The notes below the pieces were generated by a model, which did not search any database, was not told the origin of the DNA, and saw only the letters and a list, made by a program, of their open reading frames with translations. A program made the position numbers and the translations under genes. Of a DNA stretch of 64,000 nucleotides, positions 26,853 through 36,470 are shown in pieces. The stretch is from an uncultured Bacteroides sp. (GTDB lineage: Bacteria; Bacteroidota; Bacteroidia; Bacteroidales; UBA932): NCBI GenBank assembly GCA_900546925.1, contig UREV01000009.1, positions 24,865 to 88,864 on the forward strand, in the 5' to 3' direction. Numbering within the stretch: position 1 is the first letter of the stretch; the number at the start of each line of letters is the position of its first letter.

Positions 26853-28913
26853 ATGGACAAAGAACAGGCTGGGAAAAGGATAAAAGAACTCAGAGAGATT
26901 CTCTGGGAGAACAGCAAAAAATATTATGTGGAGAATGCTCCGACCATGAGTGATTATGATTACGATCACCTCATGTATGAACTCGGAGAGTTGGAGGATG
27001 AGTATCCGGATTTGATAACTCCGGACTCCCCTACCAGAAAAGTCGGCAGCGACCTGGAAAGCAGGTTCGCCCAGTATCCGCATAAATATCCTATGCTTTC
27101 TCTCGGGAATACATATAATATCGGAGAGATAGAAGATTTCGTGGCGAGGGCTACAAAGGCTGTCGGCAAACCATTCACGTTTTCATGCGAATTAAAATTC
27201 GACGGGACGGCCATTTGCCTGACATATCGTAACGGTAAGCTTTTCAGGGCGTTGACCAGAGGTGACGGTGTCATAGGTGATGATGTCACTGAAAATGTGA
27301 AGCATATTTCGAACATACCGGAGACTTTACATGGAACAGGTTTTCCTGAAGAGTTCGAAATCCGTGGAGAGATTTTGATGCCTTATGCGGCATTCGACAA
27401 ACTTAACGAGGAACGTCTCAGAAATGAAGATGCACCTTTCGCCAATCCGAGAAATGCAGCGTCGGGATCACTTAAGTTATTGGACCCTAAGGAAGTAGGT
27501 CGTCGTGGACTGATGTGTACACTGTATCATATTCCGAGTCCGAATATTTCGTTTCCGACTCATGATGAAGCATTGAAGGCGGCGGCTTCTTGGGGTCTTC
27601 CCGTGTCTGACAAGCGTAAGATATGCCACAATATCGATGAAATCGAGGCATATATAAACTATTGGGACAAAGAGCGTAAGATGCTTCCTTATGCTACCGA
27701 TGGTATCGTGATAAAGATAAACGAGCTGGAATATCAGACTCTGCTCGGCTATACCGCCAAGTTTCCACGTTGGGCAGTAGCGTTCAAATTCAAGGCCGAA
27801 CAGGCATTGACCCAAATAAAATCCATTGACTATCAGGTGGGTAGAACTGGAGCGGTCACGCCGGTGGCGAACCTCACTCCGGTGCAGCTTTCCGGAACGG
27901 TGGTGAAGCGCGCGACTCTGAACAATGCGGATATGATGGCGCAGATGGATATCCGAGTCGGCGATTTCGTCTATGTCGAGAAGGGCGGGGAGATTATTCC
28001 GAAGATTACAGGAGTGGAACTCTCCAAGCGCGGAAAGGATGTTCAGAAGCCTGAATTTCCGACTGTTTGCCCGGACTGCGGCACTCCGCTAGTGAAGGAA
28101 GACGATGAAGCCAAGTGGTTTTGCCCGAATGTGGATGGTTGTCCTACGCAGATAAAGGGGCGTCTGGTGCATTTCCTGAGTCGTAAAGCTATGAATGTCA
28201 TAGCCGGTGATGCTACTGTAGATCAGCTGTTTAACTTGGATCTTGTACGTACTCCCGCGGATTTCTATGATTTGAGGAAGTTCGACCTTCTGAGGCTTGA
28301 AGGCTGGAAAGACCGCTCAGCACAGAGATTCCTGGACAGCTTGCGCAACAGTCTGAAAGTCAGCTTCGACCACGTGCTTTTCGCTTTGGGCATCAGGTAT
28401 GTCGGCGAGTCTACGGCCAAGGAAATTGCGCAACATTTCGGCGACATTGACAAAATCGCTGCTGCAAGCATGGATGAACTTCTGGCGGTGCCTGATGTGG
28501 GTGAAGTCATCGCAAAAAGCGTGTATGACTTCTTCAGAGTTCCGCAGCATATAATTGAGATACAGAGACTTAGAGCCGACGGATTGAAACTGTCCATGGA
28601 AGCGGCCAGCAAGAGCCTCTCGGCAGCATTGGCAGGAAAAATCATCGTTATTTCCGGCAATTTCAGCATTTCCCGCGACGAGATGAAGGAACTGATCGAA
28701 CTTCACGGTGGCAAGAACAGCTCTTCTCTGAGCGGCAAGACCTCTTTCCTGCTGGCGGGTACGAAACCTGGGCCGGAGAAGATGAAGAAGGCTGAGGACT
28801 TGAAAATACCTGTCGTGAGTGAGGATGAATTCCGAAAGATGCTTCCGGAAGGGTCAATGCCGGAGGACGAAGTTACTGAACCTGATCTTTTTGGAGGGAT
28901 GGTAGATGATTAA
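26853..28913 (+). CDS. ligA: NAD-dependent DNA ligase
   Basis: Seals nicks in replication and repair using NAD. From ATG 26853 the protein is 686 residues, the usual bacterial size. The open frame reaches back to 26703, but those 50 residues are not conserved and overlap the promoter. Domains in order: Ia (about 1-65), adenylation domain with KFDG (nucleophile Lys near 116), OB fold, zinc finger (CPDCG at about 408 and a later Cys pair), HhH region, and C-terminal BRCT (about 590-660). First gene of a six-gene operon; its last 8 bases overlap the next gene. Confidence 0.96.
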   Translation: MDKEQAGKRIKELREILWENSKKYYVENAPTMSDYDYDHLMYELGELEDEYPDLITPDSPTRKVGSDLESRFAQYPHKYPMLSLGNTYNIGEIEDFVARATKAVGKPFTFSCELKFDGTAICLTYRNGKLFRALTRGDGVIGDDVTENVKHISNIPETLHGTGFPEEFEIRGEILMPYAAFDKLNEERLRNEDAPFANPRNAASGSLKLLDPKEVGRRGLMCTLYHIPSPNISFPTHDEALKAAASWGLPVSDKRKICHNIDEIEAYINYWDKERKMLPYATDGIVIKINELEYQTLLGYTAKFPRWAVAFKFKAEQALTQIKSIDYQVGRTGAVTPVANLTPVQLSGTVVKRATLNNADMMAQMDIRVGDFVYVEKGGEIIPKITGVELSKRGKDVQKPEFPTVCPDCGTPLVKEDDEAKWFCPNVDGCPTQIKGRLVHFLSRKAMNVIAGDATVDQLFNLDLVRTPADFYDLRKFDLLRLEGWKDRSAQRFLDSLRNSLKVSFDHVLFALGIRYVGESTAKEIAQHFGDIDKIAAASMDELLAVPDVGEVIAKSVYDFFRVPQHIIEIQRLRADGLKLSMEAASKSLSAALAGKIIVISGNFSISRDEMKELIELHGGKNSSSLSGKTSFLLAGTKPGPEKMKKAEDLKIPVVSEDEFRKMLPEGSMPEDEVTEPDLFGGMVDD

Positions 28914-29823
28914 GAAGATACGCAAAGTAAGAAGTTTCCTTTCCGAGGATATCTGGAACGAGAATTTGAACAATCTTTCCAGAATGCGTGCGCATTTCAT
29001 TAAGGATCTGCGTGTTCTTGTCGTTACCATCAAGACTTTTTCCGCAGAAAAGATTGGATTTCAGGCTGTTGCGCTGAGTTTCTTCTGCACGATGGCTGCT
29101 GTGCCGTTTATGGCTGTAGCTTTTGCGATTACTGGAGGACTCGGCTTGGAAGATACGCTTAAACAGTTGCTGGTCAGTAATATACCGAATCAGCAGGCAG
29201 TCGATACGCTTTTCGGATATGCCCAGAATGTGATAGACACGGCTCAGTCCAGTCCAGTGGGACTTGTGAGTGCGCTCCTCTTCACATGGTTGGTGCTGTG
29301 GATGATGATGTGTGTGGAATCAGTGTTCAACAACGTGTGGAGAGTGAACAAGTCCAGAAACATATTCAAGAGACTCACGTTCTATCTCGTGATTATGGGA
29401 CTCTCCCCTTTCGTGGTCCTGCTTTTCTTTGCAGGCGCCATAGTTTATTCCAACGTGTTGGATGTCCTGGTTCCTGACGTGGTCTTTTCGGAGAATATAA
29501 AGAATTTTCTTGGCTGGGTAGTCTTCGCTGCGGTTTCAGTGATGACATTCTCAGCGATGTATAAATTTATCCCGAATCATTATGTCCGTTACAAGGATGC
29601 GCTGAAAGCGGCATTGCTCTCGGGTGTTCTATTTACCATTTTGCAATATCTTTTCCTGGAGACGCAGATTTTTGTCTCCAGACTGAACACGATATATGGC
29701 GCAGTTGCCGCAATACCTCTTTTTATGTTCTGGCTTAACTTCGGATGGTTCATAATCCTGATCGGTGCCGAGCTTTCCTATGCTTTCCAGAACGTGGATA
29801 ACTATAATCTTGATACAGAGTAG
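28906..29823 (+). CDS. YihY/UPF0761 (BrkB-like) inner-membrane protein
   Basis: A 305-residue polytopic membrane protein of the YihY/BrkB family, whose biochemical role is not firmly known; the old 'ribonuclease BN' label is a misannotation. Six hydrophobic segments are visible, with family blocks IGFQAVALSFFCTMAAVPF, FNNVWRVNKSR and the C-terminal TIYGAVAAIPLFMFWLNFGW. The ATG overlaps the ligA end by 8 bases, so translation is likely coupled. It is followed 1 base later by relA/spoT. Confidence 0.88.
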   Translation: MIKKIRKVRSFLSEDIWNENLNNLSRMRAHFIKDLRVLVVTIKTFSAEKIGFQAVALSFFCTMAAVPFMAVAFAITGGLGLEDTLKQLLVSNIPNQQAVDTLFGYAQNVIDTAQSSPVGLVSALLFTWLVLWMMMCVESVFNNVWRVNKSRNIFKRLTFYLVIMGLSPFVVLLFFAGAIVYSNVLDVLVPDVVFSENIKNFLGWVVFAAVSVMTFSAMYKFIPNHYVRYKDALKAALLSGVLFTILQYLFLETQIFVSRLNTIYGAVAAIPLFMFWLNFGWFIILIGAELSYAFQNVDNYNLDTE

Positions 29824-29824
29824 T

Positions 29825-32011
29825 ATGAGCTTTTCACAGTTTACACAAAAGGATTACGAAGTCATAGCACGCAACTATGCGGAGCTTAAAGAGGCCGCCA
29901 AAAAGAGGTGTGCCGGGGAGCAGGAATTGGACGTCGTCCAGAAGGCCTTCGATTTCGCCAATGAAGCTCACAAGAATGTCCGCAGACGTTCTGGAGAACC
30001 ATATATGTTGCACCCGATAGCTGTCGCCAAGATTGTTGTCAATGATATCGGGCTCGGTTACAAGTCTATCGCAGCCGCGCTCCTCCATGACGTCGTGGAG
30101 GACACCGATTACACTGTAGATGACATCCGACATCTTTTCGGTGATAAAATCGCATCTCTCGTAGAGGGTCTGACGAAGATCAAGAATGTGTTGGATAACC
30201 AGGACAAGAAGAATAAGGACGGACAGACTGAGAGCAGCCTCCAGGCAGAGAATTTCAAGCGTATTCTCCTGACTCTCAATGATGATGTGCGTGTAGTTCT
30301 CATCAAGCTTGCAGACCGGCTGCATAACTGCCGTACCATAGAATTCATGCCTGAGTACAAGCGTGACAAGATCTTGAGCGAGACCATGTTCATCTTCGTG
30401 CCGCTGGCTCACCGTCTCGGTTTGTATGAGGTGAAGTCTGAAATGGAGAACATCTGGCTCCGCTATAAAGAACCGGATGCATACAACGACATCACAGCGA
30501 AGATTAACAGAGACTTGTCCGACAAGGAGAAGAGCATCGACGAGTTCATCAGCCCTATCAGGAAGGCATTGACAGACGCCGGATTCGATTTCCAGATCAA
30601 ACGAAGGGTGAAAACGCCTTATTCGATCTGGCACAAGATGGTCACCAAACAGTTGACTTTCGAGCAGATATATGACCTTTATGCAGTCCGCGTAATCTTC
30701 AATCCTGCAGAGAATTCTCATGAAAGTGAGCGAGACCAATGTTATCACGTATTCTCGATAATCACTGGAATTTACAGGTATAAGCCGGACCGCGTGCGTG
30801 ACTGGGTAAAACATCCGAAGAACAACGGATATGAGGCTCTGCATTGTACTCTCATGAGTTTAACGGGATTATGGATAGAAGTCCAGATTCGCACGAAACG
30901 CATGGACGACATCGCCGAAAAAGGTATCGCTGCACACTGGGCCTATAAGCAGGACGGCTATATCAGCGAGAATGACAGTGAGATGGACAAGTGGCTCTCC
31001 AAAGTGAAGGAGATTCTCGTCAGCTCTGATGTCAATGCTCTTGAACTTCTGGATATCATTCATAACGACTTAACTACCACGACGATATCCGTGTTCACAC
31101 CTAAAGGCGAGCAAAAATCCATACAGAATGGTGCGACGGCCCTGGATTTTGCATATATGATTCATTCCGAAATAGGCAGCAAAGCTATTGCCGCCAAGGT
31201 GAACATGAAGCTGGCTCCTCTTTCATATGTTCTGAAGACTGGAGACCAGATCGAAATCATTTCTGCGGAAGATGCACATCCTAAAGTAGAATGGATGGAA
31301 TTCCTCCAGACCAGGCATGCCAAAAACTTGGTCTTGGACTATTTCCGTCCTCAGAGGCAACACTTTATAGATTTAGGCGTACAGACATTGACAGTAACCC
31401 TCGGCAGCCTCGACAAGAAATACAGCGATACCGTCCTCCGAAAGCTCTCAGACTCGTTCAACATGAGCAATACGGACGAGTTTCTTTTCCGTTTCGGTAT
31501 AGGATATTTCCGTCCGGAGGCGGTGCGCGAAATACTCGACGAGAAGGCGAAGCATTCTGCCGGTCAGGAATATGTGATCAATTCAGCTGACGGCCACAAA
31601 TACGTAATCGCGTCATGTTGTAACCCTATTCCGGGCGATCCTGTTGTGGGTTTCCTGGCACCTGACGGCAGCATCACCGTACATAAAAAGACTTGCAGCG
31701 TGGCAGAGGACATAGCCACCAAACACGGCAACTGGATCGTTATGCCGAAGTGGGAATCCGCGACCGACCAGTCTTTCCTGGTACGCATTTCGCTCAAAGG
31801 AATCGACCGTATAGGTCTTCTGAATGACTTGACAGGTTGCATTTCCGTGTCTATGGGCGTAAATATGAGGCAGATACATTTGGCTGCCAACGACGGTATA
31901 TTCGAGGGTTTCATAGACCTGCTCGTGCATAATAGAGTGATACTTGAGAAAGTGTTATCGAATATAATGAAGGTCAAAGGGTTACAGAACGTTATGAGAA
32001 CGGATCTCTGA
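29825..32011 (+). CDS. Bifunctional (p)ppGpp synthetase/hydrolase, RelA/SpoT family
   Basis: Makes and degrades the stringent-response alarmone (p)ppGpp. A frame open from 29765 would overlap yihY; the ATG at 29825 (MSFSQFTQKDY), one base after the yihY stop, is chosen, giving 728 residues. An N-terminal HD hydrolase domain (H63, H88-D89 in LLHDVVED) is intact. Then come the synthetase domain with RVKTPYSIWHKM and IYDLYAVRVIF, a TGS domain (TISVFTPKGEQ) and a C-terminal ACT domain. Intact HD residues suggest a bifunctional enzyme of the Rel type. Confidence 0.95.
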   Translation: MSFSQFTQKDYEVIARNYAELKEAAKKRCAGEQELDVVQKAFDFANEAHKNVRRRSGEPYMLHPIAVAKIVVNDIGLGYKSIAAALLHDVVEDTDYTVDDIRHLFGDKIASLVEGLTKIKNVLDNQDKKNKDGQTESSLQAENFKRILLTLNDDVRVVLIKLADRLHNCRTIEFMPEYKRDKILSETMFIFVPLAHRLGLYEVKSEMENIWLRYKEPDAYNDITAKINRDLSDKEKSIDEFISPIRKALTDAGFDFQIKRRVKTPYSIWHKMVTKQLTFEQIYDLYAVRVIFNPAENSHESERDQCYHVFSIITGIYRYKPDRVRDWVKHPKNNGYEALHCTLMSLTGLWIEVQIRTKRMDDIAEKGIAAHWAYKQDGYISENDSEMDKWLSKVKEILVSSDVNALELLDIIHNDLTTTTISVFTPKGEQKSIQNGATALDFAYMIHSEIGSKAIAAKVNMKLAPLSYVLKTGDQIEIISAEDAHPKVEWMEFLQTRHAKNLVLDYFRPQRQHFIDLGVQTLTVTLGSLDKKYSDTVLRKLSDSFNMSNTDEFLFRFGIGYFRPEAVREILDEKAKHSAGQEYVINSADGHKYVIASCCNPIPGDPVVGFLAPDGSITVHKKTCSVAEDIATKHGNWIVMPKWESATDQSFLVRISLKGIDRIGLLNDLTGCISVSMGVNMRQIHLAANDGIFEGFIDLLVHNRVILEKVLSNIMKVKGLQNVMRTDL

Positions 32012-32026
32012 TTTTTGTGAAGTGAG

Positions 32027-33832
32027 ATGAAGATGAAAAAAATTACAAGCAAGTTAATTCCGGCCATACCGGTACTCGCGATATTGTGGTCCATGATGTT
32101 TTCGCCGTCTTGCGCGAACACCACGACGCCGCCGAGCGGAGGAAAAAAAGATACGATTCCGCCGCTGATTACCGATATCAGGCCTCTGCCGGGTACTGTC
32201 AATGTTCCTGTGCATAACGCGAAGATTACTATCACGTTCAATGAATATGTGACGGTAAAGGACCCGAAGGGTATCTTCCTGTCCCCACCTCTGGAGAAGA
32301 CACCGAAATACAAGATCCGCGGAAAATCCGTAGTCGTTTATTTCGAGTCTGATTTACAGGAGAATACGACATATACCCTCGACCTCACAGGAGCCATAGC
32401 TGACAACAACGAGGGCAACATGTTCCCAGGCTATACGTTGATGTTCTCCACAGGAGAAAAGATAGATTCGATGGCGATGACCGGAGTAGTCCGCGATTGC
32501 AACACACTGCAGCCTATCAAAGGCGCTACCGTGATGCTGTACAAGGACTTGTCCGATTCGGCCGTGTTCAAGCAGCGTCCTGATGCAGCCGTAAAAACCG
32601 ATGACTGGGGCTACTTCGCGTTAAGAAACATTGCGGACACTTTATATAGACTGTACGCCATAAAAGACGAGAGTTCCAACAATATTTACGACCCGGACAA
32701 CGACCAGATTGCCTTCTGTGACAGCATAATACGACCAGTCATGATATCTTCCGACAAACTTCCGGAACTCATGAAGTACGATATGCTGGACACCCTTCAC
32801 TGTATGGCGCGTAAAGCGGAGCATGAAATGGTGATGTTCCGCGAGCGCCCGTCCAAACAGATGATTGTCAATAAAGTACGTACAAGTCCAAGGTCCGCCT
32901 ATATCACATTTATGGCGCCAGACACCAAGATCGATTCGATGTGGGTCCGCGGAATTCCGCAGAACAAGCTGATCGCCCAGTTCAATCCCCGCAAGGACAG
33001 TCTCGAGGTTTGGGTCAATGACAGACGCCGTCAGCCAGACACATTGCACCTTTTCGTGGATTATCTCAAGACAGATACTTTGGGAGTACTTCAGCCGTTT
33101 ACCGAACATGTGCGTCTTGCGATGGAAAAGACTGGCGGAAGATCCAAGAGTTCCAGAAGGAATATCAAGCATGAGGATACCACTTGTGTGATGAAAGTTA
33201 CTGCTGAACCTGAAACCATCGAGCAGAATGGTTTTTCGGTGGAGTTCAACTACCCTATCATCTACGAGTCATTCGATTCCATATCATTGGTTTCCATAAA
33301 TCCTAAACAGCAGGAATCTGCTATGAAATTCTCAGTATCGAGAGACACTCTCAACTTGAGAAAATATGTCCTGATGCCAGAGGGAAAATTGCTTTCAGGA
33401 TACGAATACAAATTGAAGGTCCCTTATCGTAAGTTCCGTGATATCAATGGGTTCTATAACGACAGTACTGAGGTCAAAGTGTCTCTTCCCAAAGACGATA
33501 AGTTAAGTTCACTTACCCTGCATCTTACGGGAGTTTCTCACAAATATATTGTCGAACTTCTTAATGACAAGAGGGATAAGGTGCTGCGTAATTACATTAT
33601 AGAAAAAGACAGAGACCTTGTGTTCCCTTATCTGAAAGAGGGCAAATACTCCATAAGAATCACCGAGGACAAGAACCGCAACGGCATCGTGGATACTGGT
33701 AATGTCCTGGAGCACAGACAGCCGGAGAAAGTGGTGTTCTATAAACTTCGTGACGGGTCTTATGTGCTCAGTATCAAGGAGTCTACCGATATGGAACAGA
33801 ATATCGACATCAGTAAATTGTTTGGAAAATAA
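32027..33832 (+). CDS. Lipoprotein with bacterial Ig-like (Big_5 type) domain
   Basis: A 601-residue exported lipoprotein. The signal segment ends in a lipobox (MFSPSC at about 24-29) followed by ANTTTPPSGGKKDT. Residues about 40-150 form an Ig-like domain (TFNEYVTVKDPKGIF, YTLDLTGAIADNNEGN) of the type common in Bacteroidetes surface proteins. A carboxypeptidase-regulatory-like repeat (about 155-215, KGATVMLYKDLSDS) and a C-terminal beta-rich part follow. Function is unknown. Its stop overlaps the start of the next gene (TAATG), so the two are translationally coupled and probably work together at the outer membrane. Confidence 0.82.
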   Translation: MKMKKITSKLIPAIPVLAILWSMMFSPSCANTTTPPSGGKKDTIPPLITDIRPLPGTVNVPVHNAKITITFNEYVTVKDPKGIFLSPPLEKTPKYKIRGKSVVVYFESDLQENTTYTLDLTGAIADNNEGNMFPGYTLMFSTGEKIDSMAMTGVVRDCNTLQPIKGATVMLYKDLSDSAVFKQRPDAAVKTDDWGYFALRNIADTLYRLYAIKDESSNNIYDPDNDQIAFCDSIIRPVMISSDKLPELMKYDMLDTLHCMARKAEHEMVMFRERPSKQMIVNKVRTSPRSAYITFMAPDTKIDSMWVRGIPQNKLIAQFNPRKDSLEVWVNDRRRQPDTLHLFVDYLKTDTLGVLQPFTEHVRLAMEKTGGRSKSSRRNIKHEDTTCVMKVTAEPETIEQNGFSVEFNYPIIYESFDSISLVSINPKQQESAMKFSVSRDTLNLRKYVLMPEGKLLSGYEYKLKVPYRKFRDINGFYNDSTEVKVSLPKDDKLSSLTLHLTGVSHKYIVELLNDKRDKVLRNYIIEKDRDLVFPYLKEGKYSIRITEDKNRNGIVDTGNVLEHRQPEKVVFYKLRDGSYVLSIKESTDMEQNIDISKLFGK

Positions 33833-34725
33833 TGAGACGGATAGTATATTTTACAGTCTTTTTGTCCTTCTTCGCGACTATAGCCAATGCGCAGACCACA
33901 GAAAAGGCCGACACACTGAGTTTACAGCAGAAGGTAGTTTCGGTAGCGTCAGCAGATTCTGTTGAGTACACCGATGCTTTCCTGGATACCTTGCAGCTTA
34001 ACCGCAAGTTTCTGATCAATGATTATTCGATGATCGGTGTCCAGTATGGTTATACATTGAGCCAGACAATGTTCAATCCGACCAAAAAGCAGGGAATGCT
34101 GGAGCATCCTTTAAACTTCGGCGTCACATATACCAGATACGGCAAACTCTTCTCTTATATGCCTTATTTCGGTTTCCAAACAGGATTCTTCTATGGGCAG
34201 AGCGGATATATCTTTAAGAAAGACAAGAAGACAGGAGTTTATACAGAGTCTGTAGACGGAGCTACAAGTGCTACTTATTCATACTTGGAAGTTCCGCTTC
34301 TTGCTCATTTTCACGTGGATGTATGGCATCTTAAGCTCATCGCAAATGTCGGATTGTTCGGCAGTTGGCGATTCGATGTAGAGCGTGAAGGCGACAGAGT
34401 CCCTACAGAATATCTGAACAAATTCTATGATTATGAGCGCCGTATCGGTTATGGTATCAAAGGCGGAGTCGGCATAGGTTTCGTTTTCGATCCTGTGGAG
34501 TTCCATATTCAGGGAACATACAGATATTCTCTCGGCTCGCTGTACAAGCCTGATTACGCCAGTGAATATTATTACAGATTTGCCCATCCTGCGGATATCA
34601 TCATTTCTGCCGGATTGCATTTCCAGCTGACCAAGCGTACAGGAAAGACTAGAAAACAACTTAAGAATATTGCAAAACAATCTGTATATGAACCAGTTGA
34701 AAACATTGACAGCAACAGTCGGTAA
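33832..34725 (+). CDS. Predicted outer-membrane beta-barrel protein
   Basis: A 297-residue exported protein of unrecognised family. The signal peptide (MRRIVYFTVFLSFFATIANAQ) is clear. A short periplasmic stretch (TTEKADTLSLQQKV) precedes alternating strands rich in Tyr, Phe and Gly (SMIGVQYGYTLSQTMFNP, GYGIKGGVGIGFVFDP). The barrel seems to end near IIISAGLHFQLTKR; a basic tail of about 30 residues follows, unusual for a barrel. Coupled to the upstream lipoprotein by TAATG. Its last 38 bases overlap ispG. Confidence 0.72.
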   Translation: MRRIVYFTVFLSFFATIANAQTTEKADTLSLQQKVVSVASADSVEYTDAFLDTLQLNRKFLINDYSMIGVQYGYTLSQTMFNPTKKQGMLEHPLNFGVTYTRYGKLFSYMPYFGFQTGFFYGQSGYIFKKDKKTGVYTESVDGATSATYSYLEVPLLAHFHVDVWHLKLIANVGLFGSWRFDVEREGDRVPTEYLNKFYDYERRIGYGIKGGVGIGFVFDPVEFHIQGTYRYSLGSLYKPDYASEYYYRFAHPADIIISAGLHFQLTKRTGKTRKQLKNIAKQSVYEPVENIDSNSR

Positions 34726-36034
34726 TATAAAGATCGGCTCTGGCTACCCTATCGCCGTGCAGACGATGTGCAACACGCATACTTATGATGAAGATGCCAC
34801 CGTGGCTCAATGTGTCAGGATGCACGAGGCCGGTGCGGATATCATAAGAATCACAGTTCCAGGACTTCAGGATGTGCCTCATATAAAGGCTATCAGGGAG
34901 CGTCTTAGATCCATGCAGATAGAGACCCCGATCGTTGCGGATATTCATTTTTCGTCCGAGACTGCTATCGCTGTAGCACCTTTCGTCGAGAAAGTGAGAA
35001 TCAATCCCGGTAATTTCAATAAGGATTTTGATGAGGCTTCGCGCCAGCTTACCCGTCTTGTCAATGTCTGTTCGCAGTATGGGACAGCGATTCGTATAGG
35101 CTTGAATCACGGCTCTCTTGGAGACCGCATCACGAATCTTTACGGGAACACGCCTGATGCGATGGCGAAAGCTGCCATGGAGTGGCTCAGACTATGCGCT
35201 GCCAACAATTTCTATAACGTGGTAGTGTCTCTCAAGTCAAGTAACACTTATGTTATGGTAGAGGCTTATCGCTTGCTGGCCAAATACATGCAGGAAGAAA
35301 ACATGGTATTTCCTCTCCATGTCGGTGTTACGGAAGCAGGTAACGGAGACTCCGGCCGCATCAAGTCTTGTGTAGGTATTTCATCACTCCTCTCTGAAGG
35401 AATCGGAAATACTATCCGTGTTTCACTGACTGAGGATCCTGTGAATGAGATTCCTGTTGGCCGTTATCTGGAACTTCGTTACGATGGAAAACTGACATCG
35501 ACGATGACAGCCGTCAAGATTTCAGGGAAAACCGCGGAAGCGGTCTATGACTCCCCTTCCCGTGAGAGACTGATCTTGGATTTCTCATGTGATTTCGGCA
35601 AACGTCTCCTGGATAAGGAGTTGGATGAGGTTCACATATCCGGTACATATAAGGATGAAAACGGCAATCCTGTCTCTATCGAAGAGTCCGGCTTAGCCAA
35701 ATATCTGGAGGATGAACTTCTCCAGGCTGCAAGAAGGCGTTTTTACAAGCCTGAATATATAGCATGTCCGGGTTGTGGACGTACGATGTATAACTTGCAG
35801 TCAGCGTTCGAGCAGGTAAAGGCGCGCACTGCGCATCTGAAGGATGTTGTGATCGCAGTCATGGGCTGCATCGTGAATGGTCCTGGTGAAATGGCAGACG
35901 CCGATTGGGGCTATGTCGGCGAAGGCAACGGTAAAGTGTCCATCTATCACAAGAAAGAGGCAGTTTTGCGCCACGTGCCCGAAGACGAAGCTGTCGACAA
36001 ACTCGTCGCCCTCATCGAGGAACAGAATCAGTAA
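34688..36034 (+). CDS. ispG: (E)-4-hydroxy-3-methylbut-2-enyl-diphosphate synthase, with a short A*-like insert
   Basis: Penultimate step of the non-mevalonate isoprenoid pathway; converts MEcPP to HMBPP with a 4Fe-4S cluster. ATG 34688 gives 448 residues; a TTG 18 bases upstream is the alternative. The N-terminal TIM barrel is intact, as is the C-terminal cluster domain (CPGCGRT near 358, MGCIVNGPGE near 391). Between them sits an insert of roughly 100 residues. Bacteroides-type enzymes usually have a full A* domain here (total over 600), while E. coli has none (372), so this protein is intermediate. Last gene of the ligA operon. Confidence 0.93.
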   Translation: MNQLKTLTATVGNIKIGSGYPIAVQTMCNTHTYDEDATVAQCVRMHEAGADIIRITVPGLQDVPHIKAIRERLRSMQIETPIVADIHFSSETAIAVAPFVEKVRINPGNFNKDFDEASRQLTRLVNVCSQYGTAIRIGLNHGSLGDRITNLYGNTPDAMAKAAMEWLRLCAANNFYNVVVSLKSSNTYVMVEAYRLLAKYMQEENMVFPLHVGVTEAGNGDSGRIKSCVGISSLLSEGIGNTIRVSLTEDPVNEIPVGRYLELRYDGKLTSTMTAVKISGKTAEAVYDSPSRERLILDFSCDFGKRLLDKELDEVHISGTYKDENGNPVSIEESGLAKYLEDELLQAARRRFYKPEYIACPGCGRTMYNLQSAFEQVKARTAHLKDVVIAVMGCIVNGPGEMADADWGYVGEGNGKVSIYHKKEAVLRHVPEDEAVDKLVALIEEQNQ

Positions 36035-36073
36035 CGGGCACGGTAACGTTGGTAACGTTGGTTAATAGACGAC

Positions 36074-36198
36074 GCCCGCGCTGCTCTCAGTCTGGAGACT
36101 TCCGCGCTTCGCGCTCCATCCAGTCACGGACGGAGTCCGTGACAGCCGCTCACGAGGCCGCGGCCGGCCACGGTCTCCAGACTGAGAGCAGCGTGGGC
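36074..36198. repeat. Long stem-loop repeat between ispG and psd
   Basis: 26-base arms 36074-36099 and 36173-36198 pair with one G-T wobble. The loop contains a perfect 9-base hairpin (36123-36131 with 36135-36143, GTCACGGAC / GTCCGTGAC) and a GC-rich palindrome near GGCCGCGGCC. The region is far more GC-rich than the genes. Confidence 0.85.
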
Positions 36199-36376
36199 TC
36201 ATGCATATAAACCAAGTTTTTCAGGATTGTATAAGATAACCGCTCGTTGGACAGTAAGCACGGATGTCTCCAGACTGAGAGTAGCGCGGGCTCATGTATA
36301 TAAACCAAGTTTCTTATGATTGTATAAGATAACCGCTCGTTGAACAGTAAGCACGGATGTCTCCAGACTGAGAGCT
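36173..36376 (+). repeat. 93-base tandem repeat, two full units plus a partial
   Basis: Units begin at 36173, 36266 and 36359, each with GTCTCCAGACTGAGAG. Unit 1 doubles as the right arm of the long stem. Units 1 and 2 are near identical throughout (AAACCAAGTTT, TTGTATAAGATAACCGCTCG blocks). The third copy is only about 18 bases. Confidence 0.85.
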
Positions 36377-36398
36377 GCTATGGACCACGCAAAAAAAT

Positions 36399-36435
36399 AA
36401 CTCCCGCAGTGATAAATGATTCACTTGCGGGAGTT
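36399..36435. terminator. Bidirectional terminator of ispG and psd
   Basis: Perfect 10-base arms AACTCCCGCA (36399-36408) and TGCGGGAGTT (36426-36435), with a further GTGA/TCAC pairing inside. An A run precedes it and a T-rich TTATT follows. Suits both convergent transcripts. Confidence 0.75.
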
Positions 36436-36470
36436 TATTATCTTGAATTAGCTATTTTGCCACGCTTTGC

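Noticed and set aside
29834..30844. 336-codon open frame on the minus strand
   Set aside because: Antisense shadow of relA/spoT, whose HD and synthetase motifs are intact.
36173..36376. CRISPR array
   Set aside because: The 93-base units are contiguous and alike throughout, with no unique spacers and no cas genes.
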